Assembly: GCA_039818825.1 (NCBI GenBank)
Contig: JBCBTD010000003.1
Location: forward strand, 1-64,000
From: JBCBTD01 sp039818825
GTDB lineage: Bacteria; Pseudomonadota; Alphaproteobacteria; Geminicoccales; Geminicoccaceae
Length of the DNA stretch: 64,000 nucleotides
Reading direction: 5' to 3'
A model generated the notes under the pieces. The model saw nothing but the letters and a program-made list of their open reading frames with translations. It did not search any database and was not told the origin of the DNA. Shown one piece after another: positions 45,840-53,434 of this stretch. The stretch's first letter is position 1; every line of letters starts with the position of its first letter. The translations under genes were made by a program, and so were the position numbers.

Positions 45840-46571
45840 TCAGCCGGCGCGGGCAGCGGACAAAGCTTCGTGGAGGCGTGCGGCCGGAATGGCACCGGGC
45901 AACAGTTGATCGCCGATGACGTAGCTCGGCGTGCCGTCGATCCCGAGCGCACGCGCCAGCGCGAAGTTCCGTTCCAACCTCGCGCGCACGTCGTCCCCCT
46001 GCATGTCGACCAACAGCTGGTCGGTATCGAGGTCGTGGTCTTCGGCCAGCGTCATGATGGCGGGCGCCGAGAGATCCTCGGCCGCCATCAGGGCGGCGTG
46101 GAACGCCGGGTAGACGTCTGCGTTCTGCCGCCACGCCGCGAGCCCCGCCTGAGCGGCCCGCAGGCTGTCCGGACCCAGCACCGGAAAATCGATGAACACC
46201 TGCCGGACGTCGGGGCTGTCGGCGACGACCCCGGCGACCGTCGGCGCCATCCGCCGGCAGAAGCCGCAGCGGTAGTCGAAGAACTCGACCAGTGTGACCG
46301 GCGCGTCTTCCGGCCCGACGCTCGGATGCTCGGCAGCGGTCAGTTCGGCGCGCTGCGCGACGATGTTGGCTCGAGCCGCGGCCAGCCGCGCCGCTTCCTG
46401 CTCGACCTGGTAGCGCTGGATCGCCTCGACCACCAAGCCCGGTTCGCGCTCCAGCAACTCACGGACGACCGCCTCGATGGCCTCCCGCGACGAGTTCTCG
46501 GCCATTGCCGGAACCGCCGTTCCGCAAGCCAACATGATGCCGAGTCCTAGTCCCACCACCTGACGTCGCAT
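45840..46571 (-). CDS. DsbA-family periplasmic thiol oxidoreductase (DsbG/ScsC-like)
   Basis: Exported thioredoxin-fold protein of 243 residues. The signal peptide ends near PAMA (residue 24). A helical N-terminal segment, REAIEAVVRELLEREPGLVVEAIQRYQ, is a Com1/ScsC-like dimerisation stretch. The redox motif is C102-GF-C105, with the cis-Pro in GTPSYVIGD. It likely forms or rearranges disulfides in the envelope; placement by petC suggests a possible role in cytochrome maturation, which is only inference. It follows the M48 protease gene by 70 bp. Confidence 0.92.
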   Translation of the reverse strand: MRRQVVGLGLGIMLACGTAVPAMAENSSREAIEAVVRELLEREPGLVVEAIQRYQVEQEAARLAAARANIVAQRAELTAAEHPSVGPEDAPVTLVEFFDYRCGFCRRMAPTVAGVVADSPDVRQVFIDFPVLGPDSLRAAQAGLAAWRQNADVYPAFHAALMAAEDLSAPAIMTLAEDHDLDTDQLLVDMQGDDVRARLERNFALARALGIDGTPSYVIGDQLLPGAIPAARLHEALSAARAG

Positions 46572-46641
46572 GGGCGTCTCCACGAATGCGCTCCGGAGGC
46601 GCGTAGCGGATGTCGCCCGCCAGCGCCAGTCACGAGGCCGT

Positions 46642-47973
46642 TCAGCGACGCTGCTCGCGCTCGAGATCCTCCAAGGCGACCAGCAGATCGAGATATTGTT
46701 GTCGATCGGTGCCGCCACCGCCGATCAGATCGTCAGCCCGGCCCAGATAGAGTCGGGCGTCGGGTGCCACTCCCTGAAGGATCGCGGCTTCAGCGAGAGC
46801 AAGATTGCTCCGGCCGAGATCGCCGGCACGGCCTCGGGCGATACCCAAGGTACGCCAAGCCTGGCTGTTGCGGGGCTCGGCACGAACGACACGTTCGAGC
46901 GCCGTCACGGCAGCGTTGTCTTGCCCGTCCGCGAGCAGGGCACGGCCATAGCCGAATTCGATCAGCGGCTGGTTCGGGGCGAGCGACACCGCCATGCGGT
47001 ACGGTTCGATCGCTTCTGCCACCTGCCCTCGCTCGAACAGGATCTGGCCCTTCAGCTCGTGTAGGTAGGGATTACGCGGCTCTTGGGCCAAAAGCGGCTC
47101 CAATTCGCGGATCGCGGCACGAGCATCGTTCGAACGATAGGTGGCGACGACGCGCGCATAACGCGCGGCGAAGTCGTCCCGCCCCTCATAGCGGCGATAA
47201 ACCTGGTCGGGCCGCTCCAGAAAGCCTGACAGCTTCGCCACCATCCGCTCGTGCCGTTCGACGGCGTCGGCCGGAAGCCGCGATGGCCGATCGCCCTGTG
47301 CACGGACGTGACGCTGGACGAAGCTCATCCGATCACGAGTCAAGGGATGGGTCTGCAGGTAGGGGTTGAGGCGCGCGCCGCCCAGTTGCTGGTCATCTAG
47401 GAACTCGAAGAACTCCAGCAGGCCCTTTGCACCGATCCCGGTCGTGTCGAGATAGCTGACCGCCGCTTGATCGGCCGCTTGCTCCTGGCCGCGATTGAAG
47501 CTCAAAACACCTTGGCGGGCGAACTGATTGCCGCCGGCGATGATCGCTGTTCCCGCTTCGGGCGCACCGATCGCGGCCACCGCAACACCGAGCACCGTCG
47601 CCAGTATCTGCTCGACGGCGGCGCGGTCGGCGGCGGCCGACAGGCGCACCAGATGCCCACCGGCGATGTGCCCGGTCTCGTGGGCGACGACGCCGGCAAG
47701 CTGCTCGGGCGTCTCGGAGCGCAGGAGAAGACCCGTGAACAAGAAGAGATTTTGACCGCCGGCAACGAACGCGTTCAGCCGATCGTCGTTGACCAGGTAA
47801 ATGCCGACGCTTGACGGGTTGACGCCGGCTGCCGAGAACACCGGCGCGGAGAGGTCGCGGATCGTCGTTTCGATTTCGGCATCGCGAATCAGCGAAAGTT
47901 GCGCGCGCGCCGGCTCGACGCCTGCGACGAGCGCGACCAACGCGACGACGACGATCCGTACCCTGGTCAACAC
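46642..47973 (-). CDS. M48-family metalloprotease with TPR repeats (BepA-like)
   Basis: Periplasmic zinc protease/chaperone of 443 residues. A signal peptide (VRIVVVALVALVAGVEPARA) precedes the M48 domain with HETGH at 98-102 and the third-ligand helix GQEQAADQAAVSYL. TPR units fill the C-terminal 180 residues (NPYLHELKGQILFERGQ and after). BepA in E. coli assists LptD assembly, so outer-membrane quality control is likely. The GTG at 47973 is chosen because GGGAGGGGG sits just upstream; a TTG at 48021 would add residues before the signal. Co-directional with the DsbA-like gene. Confidence 0.92.
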   Translation of the reverse strand: MLTRVRIVVVALVALVAGVEPARAQLSLIRDAEIETTIRDLSAPVFSAAGVNPSSVGIYLVNDDRLNAFVAGGQNLFLFTGLLLRSETPEQLAGVVAHETGHIAGGHLVRLSAAADRAAVEQILATVLGVAVAAIGAPEAGTAIIAGGNQFARQGVLSFNRGQEQAADQAAVSYLDTTGIGAKGLLEFFEFLDDQQLGGARLNPYLQTHPLTRDRMSFVQRHVRAQGDRPSRLPADAVERHERMVAKLSGFLERPDQVYRRYEGRDDFAARYARVVATYRSNDARAAIRELEPLLAQEPRNPYLHELKGQILFERGQVAEAIEPYRMAVSLAPNQPLIEFGYGRALLADGQDNAAVTALERVVRAEPRNSQAWRTLGIARGRAGDLGRSNLALAEAAILQGVAPDARLYLGRADDLIGGGGTDRQQYLDLLVALEDLEREQRR

Positions 47974-48026
47974 GACGCCCCCTCCCACGAACAATGTCGT
48001 TCGCTCGACCGGAGCTTGCAACCGCC

Positions 48027-49214
48027 ATGCCGTCCTGCCGGCCCCTTACGGCCTCGCGTCGCAGCCTCGTCTCGCCGTTTCATGCGATGGAAGTCCTGGC
48101 CGCGGCCAACGCCTGTGCCGCGGCCGGCACGAACGTTCTTCACTTGGAGCTGGGCGAGCCGGGCGCAACCTTACCCGAAGTCGTCAAACGAGACGTCGTG
48201 GCCGCGCTCGACGAAGCTCCACTAGGCTATACGGAAGCACTCGGTACCAAAGCCTTGCGGGCCGGCATCGCCGAGCTCTACGCCGACTGGTATGGCGTCA
48301 GGGTCGATCCAGGCCGGATCGCCGTCACCACTGGTGCGTCCGGTGCGTTCGTCCTAGCGCTGCTCGCCGCGTTCGATCCGGGCCAGCGGATCGCCATGGC
48401 CGAGCCGGGCTACCCCGCCTACAAGACGCTGGTGGGCGCGCTCGACCTTCAGCCCGTCGCCATCCGAACGGCCCGCGAAAGCGGCTTTCAGCCAACGCCG
48501 GCAGACCTCGCCCACGTATCCCCGATCGATGGGCTGATCCTTGCCAGCCCTGCCAATCCGACCGGGAGCCTGCTCGACGACACGGCGGTCGACGGCTTGC
48601 TGGCGAGCTGTCACCACGCCTCCGTCCGGGTGATCATGGACGAGATCTATCACGGCCTCGTCTTCGCCGGCGGCGAGCGGACCATCGTCGGTCGCGCCGA
48701 CGACGCCTTGGTCATCAACAGCTTCTCCAAGTACTTCGGCCTGACCGGGTGGCGTCTCGGATGGCTGGTGATGCCGGACGCCCTCGTCGAGCCGATCGAG
48801 CGGCTAGCACAGAGCTTGTTCATTTCGCCGCCGGCGATCGCCCAACATGCCGGGCTGGCGGCGCTCCGGCACCGCGGCGCGTTCGCCGGACGACGCGACG
48901 TCTACGCCGCCAACTGGCAGACCCTGCGCGACGGTTTGGTCCGGGGTGGCGTTGCCGCCAACGCCATCGTCGAAGCGGACGGCGCCTTCTACCTTTATGC
49001 CGACCTCAGCGCCTTCACCAGCGACAGCATCGCGTTCTGCAAGCGTCTGCTCGGCGAGACCGGCGTGGCGGCGACACCGGGAGTCGATTTCGACCCCACT
49101 CGCGGTCACCGCTTCGTCCGGTTCTCGGTCGCCGGCACGACCGACACCGTCAGGAGCGCCGCCGACCACTTGGCCGCGTGGCTCCCAACCCAACGGCGCG
49201 ACGATCTCGGCTGA
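48027..49214 (+). CDS. PLP-dependent aminotransferase, class I/II
   Basis: Fold-type I aminotransferase of 395 residues. It has VSPFHAMEVLAAANACAAAG at the start, the cofactor segment TTGASGAFVLAL, SPANPTGS, and the Schiff-base Lys in NSFSKYFGLTGWRLGW. It belongs to the aspartate-aminotransferase-like group whose amino donor and acceptor are not predictable. The ATG at 48027 is preferred: GGAG lies 12 nt upstream and it matches the family N-terminus; 47994 is the alternative. Divergent from the M48 gene. Confidence 0.9.
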   Translation: MPSCRPLTASRRSLVSPFHAMEVLAAANACAAAGTNVLHLELGEPGATLPEVVKRDVVAALDEAPLGYTEALGTKALRAGIAELYADWYGVRVDPGRIAVTTGASGAFVLALLAAFDPGQRIAMAEPGYPAYKTLVGALDLQPVAIRTARESGFQPTPADLAHVSPIDGLILASPANPTGSLLDDTAVDGLLASCHHASVRVIMDEIYHGLVFAGGERTIVGRADDALVINSFSKYFGLTGWRLGWLVMPDALVEPIERLAQSLFISPPAIAQHAGLAALRHRGAFAGRRDVYAANWQTLRDGLVRGGVAANAIVEADGAFYLYADLSAFTSDSIAFCKRLLGETGVAATPGVDFDPTRGHRFVRFSVAGTTDTVRSAADHLAAWLPTQRRDDLG

Positions 49215-49265
49215 TCGTTGGGGTAGTCGCCGGCCGAGCGTCGTGGCGGTCAGCGCCGCGCCGGC

Positions 49266-51698
49266 TCAGCCGCCGCTGCGGCTCCAGCGACTCCACCAAC
49301 CTTGGCGACGTGGCCCCGGCTCGACGGCGGGCTCGGTGGGTGCCACCTCGACGGCCGCGACTTCGGCCACCTCCGGCGCCTCGGCCTCGGCCTCGGTCGG
49401 CACCGACCCGTTGCCGTCGTGCGTCGGCCCCGGCTCTGCAGCGACGGCCACGTCGTCGGCGGGAAGCACCAGCTCGGGCTCGGCGACCATCGTCGTGGCC
49501 TCGACCACCGGCTCGCTGAGCACCTCGGCTGCCGCAACTGGCAGCGGGATCGCGAGTACAGCCTCGTCCGCGGCGACGGGCTCGGCTTCAGCGGCCGATG
49601 CTGCGGCCTCCTCGGCCGGCACCTTCTTCCGCCGCCGGCGGCGTTTCGGCTTTTCCTCGGGAGGAGACGCATCAGCTGCCACATCGGTGGCGGCATCTGC
49701 GACCGGCTCGGAAGTGCCCGACGGCACGTCGGCGGCACCCGACTCCGCAGCCGCCGGTACGGGTGCATCATCGGCACCGTCAGCCGCAGCCGCGTCGGCG
49801 ACCACGGGCTCGTCGCCGACTCCCTCGTCGACACCGTCAACGTCAGCTTCGCCATCGCCCGCCACAACCGCGGTGGACTCGGTCTCGGCATCGCCTTCGC
49901 CCCGTCGCCGGCGACGCCGGCGGCGGCGCTTCTTGCGCCCGCCATCGTCCGAGGTTGCGGTTCGCTCGTCCGGCGCATCGGCATCTTCGGTCGCCGAAGC
50001 CTCGGCCGTGGCGTCCACGGCGGTCTCCGCAGCGGCCGCCTCGATCGGCCGCGCCGCCTCGAGGATCTCGACCTCCAGATCGGACGGGATCATCGTCTCG
50101 CCGACCTTGACCAGCACTTCCAGATCGTAGCGGGCCTCGATCCGCTGCATCTCCAAGCGCTTCTGGTTCAACACGTAGAGCGCGACGTCGACCGGCAGCT
50201 TGACCGCCACCCGACTGGCCCGGCGCTCGACGCCCACGGCTTCGATCCGGCGGATCGCCTGGAGTGCCGCGCTCTCCGTCGAGCGAAGAAAACCCGAGCC
50301 GCCGCAGGCCTGACAGGGCTGACTGCTCAGTTCGAGGAAGCTCGGGCGCAAGCGCTGTCGCGAAAGCTCGAGCAACCCGAACGGGCTGACCTTGCCCACC
50401 TGGAGCCGGGCGCGATCGGCCTTCAGCGCCTCACGCAGCCGCTTCTCGACCTGCCGCTCGTGACGGCCCTCGGCCATGTCGATGAAGTCGATGACCACGA
50501 GCCCGGCGATGTCGCGCAATCGCATCTGCCGGGCCACCTCGTCGGCGGCCTCCAGGTTGGTCTTCAACGCCGTCTCGTCGATGTGGCGTTCGCGCGTCGA
50601 CCGGCCGGAGTTGACGTCGATGGCGGTCAGCGCCTCGGTCAGGTTGATGACGATCGAGCCGCCCGAACGCAGTCGCACCGTCGTGTCGTGCATCAGATCG
50701 AGTTGGTTCTCGATCTTGTGCATCACGAACAGCGGCGTGTCGGCCTTGTACTGCTTCACCCGCCGGGCCCGCGACGGCATCAGCATGGTCATGAAGGCCT
50801 TGGCCGTCTTGTAGCCGACCTCGCCTTCGACCAGCACCTCTTCGATGTCGTTTTGATAGAGATCGCGCATCGCGCGTTTGATCAAATCGGCTTCCTCGTG
50901 GATCACGCAGGGCGCGATCGAGACGAGGGTCCGGTCGCGGATGTCGCTCCAGAGCCGCAACAGATACTCGAAGTCGCGCCGGATCTCGGCACGTGTCCGC
51001 TCTTGCCCGGCCGTGCGGATGATCAATCCCATGCCCTCGGGCACGTCGAGGTCGGCCGCGATCTGCTTCAGCCGAACCCGGTCGGTGGGGGTGCCGATCT
51101 TGCGCGAGATGCCGCCGCCGCGTGGCGTGTTGGGCATCAGCACGCAGTAACGTCCGGCCAGCGACAAATAGGTCGTCAGCGCCGCCCCTTTCGTACCGCG
51201 CTCCTCCTTGACGACCTGCACCAGCATGATCTGGCGCCGCTTGATCACCTCCTGAATCTTGTAGCCGCGCAGCAACCGAGCCCGCTCACGGCGGAGCTGG
51301 GCTAGGGCTTCCGACGATTCGGCGTCGCCGTCGGCGGCGTGCTCTTCGTCACCGTCGCCATCGAGCGAGGATCCGCCGCCTTCATCGTCGTCACTGCCGC
51401 CCTGGGCCGCGATCTGACCATCGAGCGCCGCGAGCCGGTCGCGATCCGCTTGCGGCACCTGATAGTAGTCGGGGTGGATCTCGCTGAAGGCGAGAAACCC
51501 GTGCCGGTTGCCGCCGTACTCGACGAACGCCGCCTGCAGCGACGGTTCGACCCGGGTGACTTTGGCGAGGTAAACGTTGCCCTTCAGTTGTCGCTTGTTG
51601 GCGGACTCGAAATCGAAATCGAGGAGCTGATCATCGTCGACGACGGCAACACGGGTTTCTTCCGGGTAAGCCGCATCGACCAGCATACGCTTGGTCAT
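49266..51698 (-). CDS. rne: Ribonuclease E
   Basis: Endoribonuclease that starts mRNA decay and processes rRNA/tRNA precursors, 810 residues. The S1 domain (KGNVYLAKVTRVEPSLQAAFVEYG) is interrupted by an acidic Asp/Gly/Ser-rich insertion seen in alphaproteobacterial RNase E. The catalytic DNase-I-like region (TAIDVNSGRS, VIDFIDM) and the Zn-link CQACGGSG follow. From about residue 560 the tail is low-complexity Ala/Glu/Asp/Val with two Arg-rich blocks (KKRRRRRRRRRG and KRRRRRKK), ending RRQGWWSRWSRSGG. This tail would scaffold a degradosome. The leader is long and structured (separate entries). Confidence 0.95.
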   Translation of the reverse strand: MTKRMLVDAAYPEETRVAVVDDDQLLDFDFESANKRQLKGNVYLAKVTRVEPSLQAAFVEYGGNRHGFLAFSEIHPDYYQVPQADRDRLAALDGQIAAQGGSDDDEGGGSSLDGDGDEEHAADGDAESSEALAQLRRERARLLRGYKIQEVIKRRQIMLVQVVKEERGTKGAALTTYLSLAGRYCVLMPNTPRGGGISRKIGTPTDRVRLKQIAADLDVPEGMGLIIRTAGQERTRAEIRRDFEYLLRLWSDIRDRTLVSIAPCVIHEEADLIKRAMRDLYQNDIEEVLVEGEVGYKTAKAFMTMLMPSRARRVKQYKADTPLFVMHKIENQLDLMHDTTVRLRSGGSIVINLTEALTAIDVNSGRSTRERHIDETALKTNLEAADEVARQMRLRDIAGLVVIDFIDMAEGRHERQVEKRLREALKADRARLQVGKVSPFGLLELSRQRLRPSFLELSSQPCQACGGSGFLRSTESAALQAIRRIEAVGVERRASRVAVKLPVDVALYVLNQKRLEMQRIEARYDLEVLVKVGETMIPSDLEVEILEAARPIEAAAAETAVDATAEASATEDADAPDERTATSDDGGRKKRRRRRRRRRGEGDAETESTAVVAGDGEADVDGVDEGVGDEPVVADAAAADGADDAPVPAAAESGAADVPSGTSEPVADAATDVAADASPPEEKPKRRRRRKKVPAEEAAASAAEAEPVAADEAVLAIPLPVAAAEVLSEPVVEATTMVAEPELVLPADDVAVAAEPGPTHDGNGSVPTEAEAEAPEVAEVAAVEVAPTEPAVEPGPRRQGWWSRWSRSGG

Positions 51699-52124
51699 GT
51701 CGGGGGATCTCCGAGCGCCCGCCTGCGGTCACCGGCCCGCGGCCGGCCGTGGGCGTCGAGGCCACGGCACCTGCACCCAGACCGGCCGGACCCGCGGATC
51801 GCAGGTTTGAAGCTCGGGCTGGCGCGGGCGATTCGTGGTGGCGGGCGTTCATGCAAAGGCCTTCAGGTGGTGGACGGGCGCGGCGCGCCCGTTCCGCATC
51901 GAGGTCGGCGTGGCCACGGATATCGCATCGCTCACGGTCGAGGTCGCAATTCCGTTCCTCGTTTTCTCTATAGGGGCACAGCACCAGTGAGACAATGCGC
52001 CCGTGGCGATCAGGGCAACGCTCATCCACTCGTGAGTAGAAAACTTCGCTGCATCGATGAGCGTGATGCGCTAAGCTATTGAAAGCATCAGGAATGGAGC
52101 AAGCCGCTGATACGTCATGCGGTC
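51699..52124. other. Divergent region between rne and the amidase gene, including the rne leader
   Basis: 426 bp. On the minus strand the rne promoter is at 51967-51995 and its transcript would have a 5' leader of about 260 nt. A perfect 9-bp palindrome, ACGGGCGCG / CGCGCCCGT (51874-51892), can fold as a 7-bp stem with a 5-nt loop in that leader. Small GCATC/GATGC stems lie near 52051-52070. No protein-coding frame here is convincing. The amidase promoter was not identified. Confidence 0.65.
51967..51995 (-). promoter_or_regulatory. Probable rne promoter
   Basis: On the minus strand TTGTCT (51995-51990), a 17-bp spacer and TATAGA (51972-51967) match sigma-70 boxes well. Transcription would start near 51960, leaving a leader of about 260 nt before the rne ATG at 51698. 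Confidence 0.6.
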
Positions 52125-53405
52125 TTGATTCGGCTGGTCGTCGCGCTCCTCTTGGTCGCCGCGCCGACGGTGGCCGCAGAACTGGAGCGGGTTCGCCTCG
52201 GCGTTCACGACGCTTTTACGCGGGTGGTGATCGAGACCTCGCGATCGTTGCGACCAGAGGTGCCGGCCCCGGCCGACGACCGGTTGCGCGTGGTCGTGCC
52301 GGCGCGCGCGGCCGCGTCGCTGGTGCTGCCCCGGCCGCGCGGCCTCGTCACCGCCATCACCGCGACCGAGATCGGTGCCGCGACCGAACTCGTGCTGCGG
52401 CTCAGGTCGCGGGCACGTGTCGCCTCCAGGTTTGCGCTCGCGCCCGGCAGCTCCGGCGCCCACCGCTACGTGATCGACCTCGCGGTGAGCACTCCTCCGG
52501 CGAGAGATGCCCCCGCGGCCGAGGCGCCAAAGCCGACCACGGTGGCGGCCCCGGCGCCGCTCCGCGCCGAGGCCCTCGCACCGACCGAACCGCCACCAGC
52601 GGCATCACCAGTGGACGCCGCACCAGCCTCGGACACGGGTGGCACGGTGGTGGCGGCCGCCACGCCACCACGACTGCCCGTGCCCCGGCTCCGTCCGGCG
52701 CCCGGAGCGACCGACACAATCGAACGTCGGCCGGTGGTGGTGATCGACGCCGGCCACGGCGGTGTCGATCCGGGCGCCTTGAGCCCCCTCGGCTTTCAGG
52801 AGAAACGCGTCACGCTCGACGTCGCCCGGCGGCTGCGTGATCGCCTCGTTGCCGCCGACCAAGTCGAGGTCGTGATGACCCGCGACGACGACCGGAGCCT
52901 GTCGCTGGCACGCCGGCTGACCATCACCGCGGAAGCGCAGGCCGATTTGTTCGTCTCGCTACATGCGGACAGCTTGCCGAGCGCACCCGAAGTCGCCGGC
53001 GCTTCGGTCTACACGCTCTCCGAACAGCCGTCGGACGCCGACGCGGCGCGCAAGGCGCGAACGGAGAACGCAGCCGACGAACGCTTGCAGGTCATCGCCT
53101 ATCAGGAGGACGAGACGGTCCGCGACATCCTCACCTCGATGATGCGGACGAGCACGACGCATCGATCGTCGAAAGTCGCACGGATCTTCGCCACGGAGAT
53201 CGCCAGGGTGACGCCGCTCGTCAAACGTGGCCAACGCTCGGCCAATTTCGTCGTCCTGCGCTCGCTGCAGACGCCGTCGGTACTGGTCGAGCTGGGCTAC
53301 TTGTCGAACGTCGAAGACGCGAGCGTACTCCGCGACCCGGAGCATCTCGATCGGCTCGCCGACGCGTTGTTTCGCTCGGTGACAGCGGCCGTCGAGCTGG
53401 AGTAG
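52125..53405 (+). CDS. N-acetylmuramoyl-L-alanine amidase (AmiC-like: AMIN + amidase_3)
   Basis: Exported cell-wall amidase of about 426 residues that cleaves the peptide from MurNAc during cell separation. A signal peptide (LVVALLLVAAPTVAA) precedes an AMIN domain (LERVRLGVHDAFTRVVIETS), then an Ala/Pro-rich linker, then the zinc amidase with VVIDAGHGGVDPGA, GFQEKRVTLDVA, SLHADS and VLVELGYLSN. The start is uncertain: TTG at 52125 has no close ribosome site, while a CTG at 52107 lies 7 nt after GGAG. The frame is not opened by any ATG. It is followed 29 bp later by PBP1A. Confidence 0.9.
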   Translation: MIRLVVALLLVAAPTVAAELERVRLGVHDAFTRVVIETSRSLRPEVPAPADDRLRVVVPARAAASLVLPRPRGLVTAITATEIGAATELVLRLRSRARVASRFALAPGSSGAHRYVIDLAVSTPPARDAPAAEAPKPTTVAAPAPLRAEALAPTEPPPAASPVDAAPASDTGGTVVAAATPPRLPVPRLRPAPGATDTIERRPVVVIDAGHGGVDPGALSPLGFQEKRVTLDVARRLRDRLVAADQVEVVMTRDDDRSLSLARRLTITAEAQADLFVSLHADSLPSAPEVAGASVYTLSEQPSDADAARKARTENAADERLQVIAYQEDETVRDILTSMMRTSTTHRSSKVARIFATEIARVTPLVKRGQRSANFVVLRSLQTPSVLVELGYLSNVEDASVLRDPEHLDRLADALFRSVTAAVELE

Positions 53406-53434
53406 GTTCCGCGGACTTCGGACGGAAGGACGCT

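Noticed and set aside
49302..51305. Plus-strand 667-codon frame opposite rne
   Set aside because: Leu/Arg/Gly/His-rich antisense product; RNase E motifs on the minus strand are decisive.
52094..52125. ATG codons at 52094 and 52117 as amidase start
   Set aside because: Both are out of frame with the signal peptide and AMIN domain.
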